From Symsagittifera roscoffensis (lineage: Eukaryota; Xenacoelomorpha; Acoela; Convolutidae), in assembly GCF_963678635.1 (NCBI RefSeq), contig NC_087065.1:71493345-71557344 (forward strand): 64,000 nt of DNA, given 5' to 3'. Position 1 is the first letter of the stretch; each line of letters starts with the position of its first letter. Position numbers and translations under genes: made by a program. Below the pieces are notes generated by a model, which was not told the DNA's origin, did not search any database, and saw only the letters and a list, made by a program, of their open reading frames with translations. Shown here piece after piece: positions 42,909-56,839 of the stretch.

Positions 42909-44326
42909 CTAGCGTGTAAGGCACTTCCGAATTTTTATTAACTCACAAAAAACCGCATATATTGGAAATAAGATCTGCATCCTTTGAATGTACTCTGACA
43001 GCACCTTTAGAGGGTTCGTTACTACAAATTTAGCAAAATTTTCAAAGTTTTTTAATACAAATTTTGAAAAACCATAAAACTTTGTGATGTTTTATATAAG
43101 GTCTTTGAAAAAATTTAAAATTAACTAAAAAATGTCACATCTCGGACACTAAAAGCAATTGGGCAGTCGCATTTGAACGCAAGATTCGCAACTCCTGAGA
43201 TTACTCCTACAGTACCCAATAACAACGATGGGATTTTCAATTTTTGAAAAACTTCAAGCTTAAGTTTTCTAAAAAAGATATATTCTTTTTGAAAAGCAGC
43301 TAAACCGTCACATCTCGAAAACTACCAAGATTTGACAGTGCTCTGACAGCTAACACCACTACAAGGTTGTGAAAAAAATTACAAAAATTGTCGTATCTCG
43401 TTAACTAAAAAGATTTGAGCATTCTTAATTGGAGGCCAAAATCGCAGCCCCTGAGATTAATTTGACAGCCTTCAACTGCAGGTTAGGAAGTTCAAATTTT
43501 GAAATAAGAGTTTTAATTTAAGTTTTCGGAAAAATTTTCGAAAAATCACAAAAAAGTCATATCTGGAAAACTAACAAGATTTGAGCATTCATAATTGGAG
43601 GAAAGATTCGCACCCCTGAAAAGCTGAGAATACTCTGACATCCCCCACTACAGAGTTGGGAACTTCAAATTTAAGAAAAAAAAATTAAGTTTTCTGAAAC
43701 TTTTTTGAACAAATCACAAAAAACGTCATATCTGGAACACTACAAGGTTCGGAGCAGTCATATTTCGAGGCCAATTTTGCAAATCCTGAGAGCAACCCGA
43801 AAGAACCTCAGTATAGAGATGTGAACTTCAAATTTTGCGAAATTTTTATATCCAAGTTCTCTGAAATTTTTTTAAAAATCCTTAAAAAACGCCAATTCTA
43901 GAACACTACCAGGATTCGAGCAGTCGTATTCAGAGGCAAAATTTGCAACCCCTGAGAGTACCCTGACAGTACAGGGTGATGATTTCTAAAATTGAGAAAT
44001 TTTTAAATATTAAATTTTCTAGAAATTTTTGAAAAATTTAGAAAATTGTCGTATCTCGGAAACTTAAAGGACTGGGTTATTCATATATGGAGACCAGAAT
44101 CGCAAAAACTTGAAAAACCCTGACAGCATCCTTCTATTGGATTGCTAATTTCAAACTTGAAATAAACCTTGAATTTAAACTGGAAAATCGAAAAAAAATC
44201 TTAACCATTGCAATATACGATATAGCTTAAGCATGCAAAAATTCTTTGTTAAACATGCAAAAATAATACGTTGAAAAAGCTTAAACATGGCGAGATAGTG
44301 AAGCCCGAATTTAAATATATAATAGA
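42909..44326 (-). mobile_element. Non-autonomous Helitron with internal ~165-bp repeats, copy 1
   Basis: On the minus strand it begins TCTATTATATATTTAAAT after a host A and ends CGCTAG before a host T, as Helitrons do. The interior is 7-8 diverged tandem units (about 120-215 bp, mostly ~165) sharing CGTCATATCTCG, a GGATTTGAGCAGTC-like block and CCTGAGAGTAC. There is no Rep/helicase ORF. It shares both ends and the interior with 56840-58124. Confidence 0.75.
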
Positions 44327-44699
44327 TAGATTATAGCGATTAAGTTTTAAAGCTTTGAGGTTTTACACCTCAACTGACCTGAAACAATTGTAAAATTATC
44401 AAACGCTTTGTGATATTAATACGACACAACATAAGTCGACTAATCCCAAAAAAAAAACAGAAAGAAAAACTATTCTAATCCAAAAAAAAACAGAAAGAAA
44501 ATAGTATGGCTGCATGAAAATGAAGTGAAAAAAAAATCAAAAAGTAAAATATACCGTCACCTCAGCTGACCTGAAACAATTGTTAAATTATAAACGCTTT
44601 GTGCTATTAAAACGACACAAAATAAGTCGACTAATCCAAAAAAAAAACAGAAAAAATATTCTAATCCAAAATAAGAAACTACTGAAAAAAAATTTAAAA

Positions 44700-45010
44700 A
44701 AAAAGAAAATATACTGTCAGATTTTGTAAATTTACAAATTGCCGGAATAAATCAACAACGTTTGCAACTGCAATGAGAATTGCTTACATAGCAAAAAAAT
44801 CCGTAATTTGGCATTTTAGCCGTTAATACATGAGCATTTTAGCAACCGACAAAACATGAGCAGACAAACAAAAATCCGACAATTCTATTTTTCCAAGAAA
44901 CAATTCACAGATACTGAAAAAAAAAACGAAGTCCGGCCAACTACCCGAACACCAGAGCTGAAGATGCAACCGCGTTGCCTCTAGACCAAGAAGGCTGAAC
45001 GTTTTTAAGG
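44700..45010 (-). repeat. SINE-like element with tRNA head
   Basis: Reversed B box at 44941-44953 and A box at 44972-44990 (GCGTTGCCTCTAGACCAAG on the plus strand). The body has GAGCAGACAAACAAAAATCC then GACAATTC, shared with copies at 37230 and 55840. Confidence 0.55.
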
Positions 45011-46717
45011 TTCAATAATAGAGGCAACATCAATTTCTCAGATTTGTAAAAGGTTGGTTATGGGGAAAACTCTATTCCAAGATTCCCGATTACAAGACAC
45101 AAGCTCTCTCAAATTTAAAAAGAACAGGTGACCGCTGAGGACATAAAAGACACCTACCGATAGACAATCAATTTATTAGTAGAAGGCTTGTAAACTTTTT
45201 CACACACTCGTTTTTAATGAATATTAGACAGCAAGGAACGCAATTTGGTGCAGCTAGAGTCAGTTAGGACTAAAACTACAGAGTACGTTAAATTTAGCTC
45301 AAAAGTGAGCGACCATTTTTGGGAAAAGAGGTCGGCTCGTATTATAACACCAGAGTAGCTTGCGTGAACATAATTAGTAATAGCAAAGACGCGTCGTATT
45401 AATGCTATCAAAACAGTGAGTAGCTACTTCACCACCATTATTTTTTTACCTGACATTACGCCGCTTTTAGAGCTGTAAAACTGATGTATTTTTTTTCCTA
45501 AATTTTTTCATCATTTGAGCACGAATTTATTTTTCGACGGCAAATGAGACGCTACTATTTTTGTCTGTTTCTTCATAATTTGAGCTTCTTTCAATCTGGC
45601 ATTTAATTTCAGAGGGAATTACAATTTATATTCGCTAGATTTGGCGCGTCTATAGCTGATTGTTCTTTGCCCACTGAAATATGGAAAACATGTGTTGAAC
45701 ATGGTTTTTGAACATAGTTTCGAATTTGGACTTCGTTGAACTGAATGTCACGCTTCGCTGCTGAGTGAGGTCAGCGTTCTCCGTTACACTAAATCAGTCT
45801 CAAGGGGAGCTGAGCTCTCTCGCTTTTCCAGCTAAGGTGTCCAGGTACAAGGAAAGGGTCAATCCAGCGACAGTGGTATTGAGATCGATTGATCTGCAGG
45901 AGCAATTGGACAGCTGTTTCACATTGAGTGGGCATTTACTACAGATTCCAATCAATCATTTTTGTCAAAGAGATTAAAACTTGTTATTATTCATATTCCT
46001 TTCAATCAATTTTAGCAACACTCTCTATATAACTCATTGTTTGACCACTGCAACTGAGCATCTTTAAAGGTTATTTTTTCTTTTAATATTGTAAACGTCT
46101 TCAGGACAATGAGAAGAAACATATTTCACTTCTAAATGTCACGGAAGTGCGCCCGACATATCTGCCTTTGATTACTTACTATAAACAATTATTCCCTCAC
46201 CATCTAATTCTGAACAACCCTTGATCCAACCTAATTTTTCATTTTCCCTCCCACAGAAAACTAATCATTTGTTATTTCATTTTTCTCCTTTTTTTCCCAT
46301 GACCTTGGTCTAACTTCATTCCTAATACTAACTAGTGAACTACGCAGACCGACATAGGAAGAGATCCCTAAGATTTCTAACTAGTTTTAGAAAACGAAAT
46401 GTTGAAGCAATGTTTTCCAATTCTTATCAGCCATTTCAATTCATGTCCTCCAATAATTAATTCATATATAAGGCAATTGAAGATAATTTGGAATCTCTCT
46501 CAACATAAAGCATTATTTCATAACCCTTAAGTAGGAATCGAACCTATACAATTAACAACTGAAATAGCAAAAAATCGCAAAAAAAATAATCAAACGAAAA
46601 ATAAAAATGCATAAGAAGCCCCAATCAAAAATATATATTGAAGTAATATATCACCAAATAACCTTGACTTTAAAATTGATTGGCTCACTGAACAGAGATA
46701 CTTCAAACTCACTTGCC

Positions 46718-46723
46718 TTTATT
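46718..46723 (-). promoter_or_regulatory. Candidate poly(A) signal of the SLC6 gene
   Basis: AATAAA on the minus strand, about 100 bases after the TAA stop at 46821-46823. Confidence 0.45.
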
Positions 46724-46820
46724 CACAGACAACTGATAATGGATGCCAGTCCGATAAGAATCTAGATAGAAAATAAAAGTCAAGATCAAAGATGACACTC
46801 TTATTATGATAAGATAAATA

Positions 46821-49800
46821 TTAAGCACTCGTTTCGATACAATCTGTGTACTTGTCGTTCTTTTCATATAATTCCGGTCTCCTCTCTCGATCTCGCACCC
46901 AGTCATCGATATTCCTCGGACCCCAGCTTAGATCCGGCTTGAGTAACTTTTCCACTTTTTCCCTAAGTGTTCCTTCTTCAATTGCTGACACTTTTGAAAT
47001 CGCAACGCAGGGTATAAAGAAGAAGGGCAGAATAACCATGGCCCAACCTATACACTCGCAATATAAGGGGTACGTGTAGGTCCCGTATAGAGTTTGAACT
47101 GTCGCTTGAGAGTAGTTTATTAAACTCAGGACTAAAACTATGAGAAGAGATAGAGGAGAAACGAATTGCCAGACGTATTTCCAGAACCTGTTTACATCAT
47201 ACTGCAGCATGAAGCTTATGTCATCTATGAATCGATCAGCGCCGTAAACCCAACTGATTATAATTAACTCCAGAATTCCAATGATTAGGAGGTTGATACT
47301 TGCCACAAAGCTGTCGAACAGAGTGTAAACGTATAGTCCGTTTCCGAAGCAGAGAAAAATGCCACAGAATAGACTGGACAAACAATAGGCTAGGGTAACA
47401 TACATCTTTCTGGTTCTCAATTTATGAGGGAATCTGTCGCAAATTGCAGTCACCACTCCTTCGACGAGTGCGAAAAGAGTGTCGGCTCCGAGGACTATAA
47501 GCATGACGAAAAAAAGTACTGCCCACACTTGGGGGAACTTGATTTCGTTCACGATGGTCGGGTAGGTGACGAAAGCGAGTCCAGGGCTATTCTCAATTGC
47601 CCTACCCACAGTTGTTCCCTGAAACATCATTTGGAATTAAATCGATTAATCTAAATGCCTTTTTTCTTCACGTTAAGGCCCGAAGTTTGAGCTTTTCAGC
47701 TTGTCAAGGAGAATCACGAGAAGCCTCTAAGAATCTGCATAAGAAGACTCGAAACTAAAATTTTTAAAAATTAATTATTCTCTGAGCATTACATCCAAGT
47801 GTGATCATAAAGACAATCGTCAACATTTCTAGGGTTAAACAACGTTACGGCGAGTTATCTACGGGGGAAAGGACCAATACGAGAGCTGTTCAGCTGCTTG
47901 CAGAACCACTTCTCTACCCCTAGATGCGAATTACATGCGTTTTGCTTTTGGTTACTGTTTTGGGCTCGGTAAAGTTTCTTGGCCCTCAAGCAACTAGCAC
48001 AGATCACTGTGGGCCTCGAACAAATGACCTTTCGATTCAAAGGCGGAGACGTAATCACCAGAGTTGTAACCGGGCCCGGGCTTTTTACTTGCCGGAACAG
48101 GCTCGGGTCTCATTTTCAGGACCAGCAACCGGGATTAAAATCAGCAATTTCAATTTACTTTTTGCTAGGAAATTCAAGTTTTCATTAAAAATTTGCAGGG
48201 GCGGATTTACAGAAAGGGGGGGACGGACGCCCCCCTCAAGGATTCGACCCCTTGCCGACCCAAAGGGTTCATCCTTTGTACTATGGGTACTATATCCATT
48301 TTGGTGACGGGGCCTAAAAATTTTAAGCTCGCCTTCGGCACCAATACATAAAATTTTTGGGGGAAGCGCGCGCCGAAAAAACGCATTTTTTTGGTCAAAA
48401 TTTTCCAACAAGTGCAAAAACCGCCTTTTAAGGCCTGTTTTTTCAAAATTTTGCCTGCGGCGCACAAAATTTGGCCGAAACATGGTCCTTTTTATTGCTT
48501 TGGGAGAGCTCAGAAAATCGAGCTAAAAAAAGCGAGCTAAAAAAAAAAGTCTTTTGAAAATCTGCCCCCCCCCCCCTCGAGAAAATCCTAGATCTGCCCC
48601 TGACTGAAAGATTATATCAATAAAGTATGCATTTCGGGTGCTGTGCTATGCACAAATCAAAAAACAAAACACTTGCCTGTTTTATGGTACGGATTGTCTC
48701 AAAAATTACAAGAAAAGGCGGTAAAATCGTAAAATATTGTCCTGATTCGTTGGCCCTTGATAAATAAAATAAAATTTGACTCTTGAACTAAAGAAACAAT
48801 TAAGACTTAAAATTAAAATTAACCATTTCTTAAAATTAACCGACTCTTTTCCAGTTTCCCACCCCCTCGAAAAATTACAAAATACAACTGTTCAAAAATT
48901 GGACACTTTTTCCTCCCCCCCACCTCACTCAAAACATGAACTTTATGGTCTAACGAGTTGTTTTTATTGAGGTTAATTATGAAGACCAAATATGTTTGTC
49001 ATGGCCTAATCAGTCTGCGTGTCAATTGTCATGACAATCGCACAAAGTGAACACTAACTTCATATATTAAAAAAATGTCAAAAATGCTGTACAAATTTGT
49101 TCGCCTGTTCACGCTGCCACCTTTTAACGCGTTTATTGAGGTAATCAGAAGGTCAAAAGTATCATAGTAACCGAGGTTACAGTCAGGAGTTCCTTCATTA
49201 CGTATTCCAGTCAAAATCCTCAATAAGAACACGCAACTCGCCACGAGAAAATATAATATACAAGTGTTACACGCAGTTTATTACATAAAAAGACATTTTA
49301 AAAAGACTTTCATTATTGAATTTCAGAAAATATCAAAGGGGGATGGGAAACTGGAAAAGAGCCAATTAACCAAAGTCTTAAATACCTGTTCATGTGCCAT
49401 GAATCCAATGATTGCGAAGATGACAAAACCAGCGAATATACTGGTAGCGCAGTCCAGAATACTGACAAGCACTGCGTCTCTGAGACAGTTGTTGTCGAAC
49501 TTGCCGTAACTGGAAAACGCAATCAAACATCCCCAGCCGATCCCGAAAGAAAAGAAAATCTGGGACGCCGCGCTTTTCCACACCACAGGGTCGGCTAGTT
49601 TAGCGAAGTCGGGTTTGATGTAGTAAATTATTCCGTTTCCACTACCTAAAATACGAAAAAAAAATTTTCAAAGAACATAACTATAAACAAGAAAAAACTG
49701 TTTCACGAGGAAAAACTATGTATAATATTTGTTTGAAGGAAAAAATATTTCTTTTTGATCCATCACTTTATCTAAATAAATTCTTTTGGTAGTCAGAAAA

Positions 49801-52800
49801 CAAACTGTAAGTTCAATTCTTTGCTGCTGAAGACACCATTCTATAGGGTCTTTTTGCTGTTTTTACAAAATGGGTTTTTTTCTGAGATAAATTATGCAAA
49901 TTATGTAAAAATTGTTCACTCCTCAAATATTGAAGTTATGTCTTACCGGGTAAGGTTATTGAGAATACGAGAAGGGCTGTGAGAAGGATGTAGGGCAGCA
50001 CTGATGTGACATAAGCCACTTTGCCCAGACTGTGGATGCCCTTGATTAGGGCGAGGAAGATGAGAAGCCAGGTGAGAAAGAGACAGATTGCAATGTGGTA
50101 CTGGAACTCGCCTACCTCTTCGATCGCTAAAGAGAACAAAATCGATCCGATTAAATTATCGTTCCACTGAAATTATTCATGGTAGCAGCTCAGTTTTAAA
50201 ACTGACTCATTCAATTTTCAGTTCCTGAGTCTATAGCTGACACCGAATTTTTAAAGCAAAAACATGGCCAACAAGCTGGCAGTTGGAAAAGTGTCAACAA
50301 TTTCCAGGAACCAAAAAAACGCTATTTTTTCTCTTTTTTAATTTTCGTATTTTGTAGAAAAACATCATCTTGAGGCTCTTTGAGCTCCAATAACATTTAT
50401 CGTGCACACTTTTCGATAAAAGTAGTCACATTTGAGAGTTCATTTGGAGTTTCGTTATCGCAGAGCGTAATTTGCAATTCAATTAGCAAATGAGCTTGAA
50501 TTGAAAAAGAAACAAAAATGAAATTTGAGCGAAAAAACCAATTAAGTTGTGAGCAATTCAAAAAACAAACAAACATTTAAACCGAAACAAGTGTCTTCAC
50601 TTCGTTCCGTGACAATTTCTTATGTTTATTTTGAACCTGCACTTTTAGTTTCGCTGATGACGAAAGTGGTGGGCTTGTGTAAATGTCCTATATGGATCAC
50701 GTTAAGGTAGATAAAAAATTTCATGTCATTCATATGGACCTAAATTAGTATTTTTGGCAGATTAAATTAAGAGATTTATTAATAAAACTGCTTGTACAGA
50801 AAAAAAAAGATAAATTGAGTTGGAAAATTTCTGAAATCGAGTTTTCCGTATTGTTATGTTGTTTGAAACAAATCACTTGTTCTGGTTCATTTGATGAATT
50901 AAAAATGCATCAGCGGTGTTAACTTTTTACTAATCAAATGTCAAAGCACATATGATATTATACTGCTACCGGAGCCTAACGATTCAATCGTCTACCAAAA
51001 ATAGCACTTTTATTTGCGACTTATGTTGGAAAAAAGGGAAAACTCATAATAATACACTTTGCTTCCAAAGTGTTAAGATGAAAATGAACTTACATGTAGT
51101 GATGCCCAGTAGATTTTTGAAATAGAACAGAGCCGCTGGCGACATCTGCGCTTCTTTACAGTCGACTGAGGAATTATCCGTTGCATTTGATCCACAGGGG
51201 ACCCCGATGCACCTAGGGTCGTCGTTACACTGAGACCAGGGGAGGGGGGAACTGAAGCTATTGAAGAGGTAGTACATGCACCATGCAACTATCACTGAAT
51301 AGTAGAACGTCAACAGGAAGCAAATACAGCATACACAGTAGCCCAGCCCACTAACTAGAGGTGCGCATCGCCACACTGTAATTGGCCCGGAGCTGGAAAA
51401 CTGACCGACTGCCAGTTCTAGGAAGAACATTGGGATCCCTGCGATGACGAGGAACACACAGAAGGGAATGAGGAAGGCGCCGCCTCCCGACTCATAGCAG
51501 ACGTATGGGAAGCGAACTACGTTTCCTAGAAGCGAAGAAACTAATTACGTAACATTAGCAACCATTAGTTCAGAAACAAACATTATTTAAGTTCAACAAG
51601 GAGACGTAATCCGGTATTACGTAATTGTCGGACATTCATGTCATAATAGATTTATGGTAGTTCGTTTCGAAATGTTCTTTAGCATATCAACGGGTTTGCA
51701 TGCAACTCACTTAGGTCATTACAGTACTTCTAATGTGCTCTCTAAATGACCTGCAATCATTTGATCCTGAGTTACTAAAACTGAAACTTACCGATTTAGA
51801 GAAATCCAGTTTGCTTGAATAAAAAGAACGACGATACTTTCGAATCGGTATTCAGTTTTCAATTTTCTCTTTTTCCGGTTTTCATTTTAATATTACTTTT
51901 TTAAGCTGATACTCACTCGTTCGATCTAATTAAAATTTACACCACTTAATCTGAAAAGTTCAAAAATGTCTGAATTGATTACCAAGTCCGACTGCGAATC
52001 CGACACAGGACAATATGAACTCTGCCTTTGTACCCCACACACCCCTCTCTTTGGAGTGACTAATCGTGTCCAGGGCTTCCTCTGCCACCTCCACCCCCTC
52101 ATCACTGCACTGTGGCATCAGTCCATTATCTGACACAACCCAAATAATTCGAGTTTAAACAGATAGTTTCCTGAGACCCCAGCTTAAAACAAGACTTGGA
52201 GACTTTTATCATCCTCGAAAGACCAAATTCTCGGAAATTCACAACCAATCGATGCCCTTTAAACTGCCTGATTTCATCCATTATTGGCATCGAAAAATGA
52301 ATTCTGATTTGTTTCCCAGGTTGGACAAATTTCCTCAAACTTAAAAAAACGATTGTGTTGCTTCCGAAAATACATTGTGCATTTAACTAATTTTGGTGCA
52401 AAATTTGAGTGTCAACCTCCTTAACGTCGTTCTGAATTTTCTAAACCATGTCTGACTATTCGGATGTTGAAGCAAGTAAAAAAAAATTGGGTCCCTAAAA
52501 CATAGATGGCCCTTGGAGAAAACTTAACGCTCCGGAATTTGGTTTTGGGATTGTTTTTTTAAAAAAATTTTCATAGATTTTCATAGAAACGAAAGGACCA
52601 ATCTTTCATGCTAGCTTTTTCTAGGCACTCAAACATCACACTTGTACAGATTTCAATTAGATTTCATTAAGATCTTGAACACCGGACAAAAATTCCTAGA
52701 AAATGAATGAAAATAATTAAATTTTTCGGAAGGATTAATTTCGAGAAATTATCGGAGAATTTATTCTGACAATGAAATATAGTGATATTAAAAACGATGA

Positions 52801-52830
52801 CTCACGTTTACCATTTTGACTATCTGCCAT
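46821..52830 (-). CDS. SLC6-family sodium-coupled transporter, six exons, 613 aa
   Basis: Exons, all complement: 52830-52806, 52129-51983, 51525-51094, 50126-49947, 49645-49386, 47618-46821. All introns are GT-AG and phases join in frame. The product is a plasma-membrane symporter with 12 predicted helices. TM1 is VGFAVGLGN (51-59) followed by RFPY (62-65). Loop 2 has Cys157/Cys163 and N-glycosylation sites at 171 and 175. TM6 has FFSFGIGWG (292-300), then SSYGKFDNNC, and GLAFVTYP follows. The C-terminal tail ends CIETSA. Gly56 (not Asp) in TM1 speaks against a monoamine transporter. Two near-invariant residues are changed, Trp to Val61 and Asn to Gly309. The substrate cannot be named. The start has a good context (GAGGATGG). 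Confidence 0.92.
48012..48066 (-). repeat. tRNA-derived repeat in SLC6 intron 5
   Basis: Reversed B-box-like sequence at 48012-48024 (GGCCTCGAACAAA) and A-box-like sequence at 48048-48066. It is bounded on the right by CCGGGCCCGGG. It is degenerate. Confidence 0.35.
48196..48602 (+). mobile_element. hAT-like MITE, copy 2, in SLC6 intron 5
   Basis: Begins CAGGGGCGGATTTA and ends in the reverse complement of CAGGGGCAGATCTAGG. The interior matches 41449-41776 (GGATTCGACCCC, CATTTTGGTGACGG-like, TCGAGAAAATCCTAGATC). The flanking octamers do not match, so the target duplication is lost or the ends are mutated. Confidence 0.7.
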
Positions 52831-54059
52831 CCTCTTTCGTTCGATCTCGGATCATTAATTGCACAAGTTTTAAGAACTATGATGTGTTTGCAGAACGGTG
52901 ACCAAAAATTAAGTAGACATGGCGTGTTTTAGACAGGCGGACGAAGTTCACAACTTCGTTATGCTTATCATAAAATCTGAAAATACGATAAGTTACTGAT
53001 TCAACAGTGGCCAAAACAAAAAGAGTGTTACCAACATTGAGTGTTACTGAGTCAACAGCAGCAATGATGCGAGAAAAAAAACTATTGTATCTTCATTTAC
53101 AAGCGAGCATTTTGTTCGTAAGTTTAGTCTGTTTAAACAAACTCCTTGAATAGCAAAAAAGTAAATAAAAAGAGCATTTGTTCAAACAATGAAAAATGTT
53201 CAATTGAAAAAGAGTAAAAAATATCCGAGTATTCCAAGTTGAATGAACTTAACATTAAGTCTCTCAATGCATAGACATGTGAACTTAATTTAAATCTTTG
53301 AAAGCCTTTTTTTTCAAACTACTTTAAAAAACTTAATTCCGAATTTTCGAAAAGTTCACTCTTCCCTTAATGTAGACGGAATTTTTAAAATGCTTGCAGT
53401 CAGATTAGATTTTTTGAATATCACAGAGCATCCAATTAAGTTTTATAGCACAATTTTAAAACAAGAAAATTATGCTATAATATTAAAAAGTGACTGTTAG
53501 ATTTCATCAGGATAGCCGTAACTTAAAAGATGGACGTGGTGACGTCTCATTCAGTACATATAGCGTTTTGTATGATGCCACGTATAATTTTTTGTAGTTT
53601 TTATACGTAATAGGTCAAAAATTTGGAAAAAATTAGGAACAAAAACTTTTGAGTTCCTAACACAGAAATTATAATCAATCACATCCCCGACCTCTAATGG
53701 CTTAAGCCGAACATTGATTCCCGCACAAAAGCTTCAAAAAATTATTTGTAATGGAACACTTGAAAAAATATACACACATAGTCGATGCGGAGCTTTGCTC
53801 CACTTGCGATACATTACAACATTAGAAAAAAAAGTAGGTCGAAGAAAAAAAAATTAACGTTGAAAAAACTAGGTGAACCAAAATTGATATTAAACGAAAT
53901 TGATATACTGACGGTGAACCAAAAATGTGATTTCAAAAGTTAGACTTTGCCCCAAACCTCAGTTGTTTCTCTGCTAAAATAAGTAGGAGTAAAAAAATTG
54001 AGATAATCAGTTTACCCAAATAGATAATCTATATTTTACAAAACATTAAGTCTCCGCTT

Positions 54060-55170
54060 CTCCTGGAACAATCATCGCAACCGGTTCTTTCAATTGAACT
54101 TGTCATCTCGGATGAAAAACGATCAAAACTTCTAAAAACGTTCAAGACTGTTCAAAAACCATTAATTTTTTCTTTGCAAAAAAAGCAGGTTATGGCCGCT
54201 AAAGCAGAGGACACTCCCAAAACCGGGTTTCTCGATTGAACACAGCCAGAGAATTGGCACAGTATTTTTTGCGCAAAGTCAAGAAAGTCAAGTTTCCAAA
54301 ATGGAAAGTCAACTTTCCAAAAAACTCAAAGCTGTAAAACATTGACTTCTTTGTTGGCCATAATTTTTGTATAATTTTTTCAATACAAACTAAGCAAAAC
54401 CAATTATGAAATTAGGCTTTCAACAACTTGTTGTTTCGATTAAACCAATGATATCGGATTTGGCAGGATAGTTAGCGAGAAAAGTCCAAAAAAGGTCAAC
54501 AAATCAAAAATTTGACTTCCGAGAATCAACGTTTATCAAAAGGTCAACAAATAGGGCATAACTGCTTACAAAGCAGGCATTCACGCAACCTGTTTTTTCT
54601 TTTGAACCCAATACCTCAGACTTGGGAGCGTAGCTCTCGAGAAGTCACAAACTCAAACAAAAAAATTGTCAAAAATCAAAAATTTGACTTACTTGTCCCG
54701 GGTCCATAACTTTTGGTGTCAGAAAAAATCGGGCGAATTGGAATAAGCAAGGGAGCTTACCACAACCCGTTCTTTGAATTGAACCCGATATCTAAGATAT
54801 GTCAGGGTAGTTTTCGAGAATATTCAAAAGTTTATTAAACGGACATAAATCAAAAATTGACTTCTCCGAGAGCGATAACTTTTTTAGTAAAAAATTTTGT
54901 AGGATACCGCTAAATTACGGGAGCTTCCCAGTACCCAATAATTCCATTGAGCCCACAATATCAGATTTGAAGGCTAGTTTTCGAGAAAAGCCAGAAGGTT
55001 TCACAAAACGGTCAAAAATCAAAAACTTGACTATTCCGAGGGCCATAAAAATAAGTGTAAAGAAAATTTGGGCGTAACCGCTTGTGCAGGGAGCTTTCCA
55101 AAACCGTTCTCTTCAATGAAACGAAAAACTCAGATTTAAGAGAGGTAGTTTTCGCGAAAAAAAAAGATAT
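54060..55170. repeat. Satellite array with ~170-bp unit, about 7 units
   Basis: The block CAACCGGTTCTTTCAATTGA and variants recurs near 54070, 54225, 54415, 54585, 54762, 54927 and 55097. Each is followed by a CAGATTTG-like and a TAGTTTTCGAGAAAA-like block, and then by TCAAAAATTTGACTT. Units are diverged by substitution and small indels. Confidence 0.75.
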
Positions 55171-55689
55171 GGGTCAAACATTCCCCATAGACTTTTTCGA
55201 AGGCTGTAGACAGAGGGGTTAAGTAAAAAGAGACTAGATAGGAGTATGCAGGCACACCTGGGAGTAGGCGGTCTTCCAACTGATACCCGTTTTTTGAAAA
55301 TCAGTTGAAAATTCTGAGAACTTAAAATTTTCCAATATATTTGGAAATAATTTTTCATAACGAAAAAAGAAACTTCAACAAACCGATTGGTGAACAAAAA
55401 ACCAACTTGAGAAAGGCGAAGGGTAATGTTAAAACTGTATTTCCCTTGAAATGACCCAAAATTAGGTCATTAAGCCGATAAAAGTTAGGCCAAAATAATT
55501 TGGGCCGACGATTTTTTTTCCCGCAAAATAAAGAAAACAAAGAAAGGAATACGAAGTCAAGGTAAGTAAAACTAAAAATTGTAGAAGTAAATCAAACATT
55601 AAAAACAACATCAAAGAAATATGAGCGCAGCAAAAAGAACGATTCCAAGTTGTGACAATTAAGCCGACAACAGATAAGCAGACAATTAA

Positions 55690-56075
55690 TTAGCCGAAAA
55701 ATAAAAGAGTCAAGTTTAGTAGAATTATAAACTGCAGGAGTAAATGAAAACATAAAAAGCAACTGAAGTGGAACTGCATTCAGCAAAAAATTCTAAGATG
55801 TGGCAACTAAGCCAACAAAACTAAAGTAGACAAATCATAATCCGACAATTTTTTGAAACTGAATATTTCCCGTTTGAAAAACAGGCCCTGCTCAGATTCG
55901 AATTCAGGACCTTTGCTTTCCCAAGCGTATTAGTTACATCCAGACTAAGTGTGCCGAAGACACTTAGTTATTCGAATTCATTATGAACCAAGGTACCAAG
56001 TGATTCTGTTAACCAAGTTGTTAACCCGAAAAAGTCTATATTCCGGTTTGATAACGCTTGCTAATCGCAAGTGTG
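55690..56075 (-). repeat. SINE-like dispersed repeat, copy 2
   Basis: Second copy of 37720-38060. The reversed B-box-like sequence is at 55892-55907 and the A-box-like one at 55925-55949. A TCCGACAAT body block lies near 55841. Confidence 0.65.
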
Positions 56076-56839
56076 AAAATGGGACGTTATTATGCTTAAT
56101 GGACAGTCTCCGAGGGAAAGTTGAGAGAAAATACGTTCAGTTGCGCTAATCTGTTCAATTGGGTTAATCTGTACAATTGGTTGTGCATAATTATCTTACG
56201 ACTTTGAGCGGCTAACACAGAGGCGAAGCTGAACTTCGCATAGACAAGCGAAAAAAAACGTCGTAAAATATCTCTAATAAAGCAAAAGGTGAAATTAAAG
56301 AAAAGGTATATATGTAGGCCTTGAAAAATAAATTTTTGTATAAGCCGAAAATGAACATCCAACTAAAAATATAGACTCAAATCCTCACAACTGCACCATG
56401 TGTTTTTGAATTCACAAACACTTTTATTTGCGAAATAATTTAGAAAAAAATCGATTCGTAATATAACACTACGCGCTAGCCGGCCTGTATAAATAGTTAA
56501 ATGAAGTCTAAAAAAGAAAGTCTGAAAAAACAAATCAACCAACTCACTGCCAATTTAAAAATCATCGGCGATCAATTACGACTAATTAAACAAAACAATT
56601 TGGTCATTTTTTTAAGTTGATTAAAAAGAGCCAATAAATCACGTTTAACTAAATTATTTTTAAGGAAAAATTCTGTAGGAACTTTAATAGATATTGATCA
56701 AATTTACTTCAAAAACCCGATGATAGGCTTCATTTACCACTCGTAGGCAGAAAACAACCTCCAGGTAAGAGGCCCAGGATGAATTACGCAAAAGGATTAA
56801 ATCACCCTAGGAAAATATAACCCCTACTTTAAATTAATA

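Larger units (their letters stand above)
40899..46820. other. Intergenic region between the patatin and SLC6 genes
   Basis: Contains a hAT-like MITE (41449-41776), a Helitron (42909-44326), a ~95-bp direct duplication (about 44368-44465 and 44562-44655, with AACGCTTTGTG and CGACACAA), and a SINE-like copy (44700-45010). The less AT-rich stretch 45720-46400 has a 70-codon plus-strand ORF without recognisable similarity. No further gene is visible. Confidence 0.6.

Noticed and set aside
45765-45977. 70-codon plus-strand ORF in a less AT-rich patch
   Set aside because: No domain, splice context or conservation evidence; left as unassigned.
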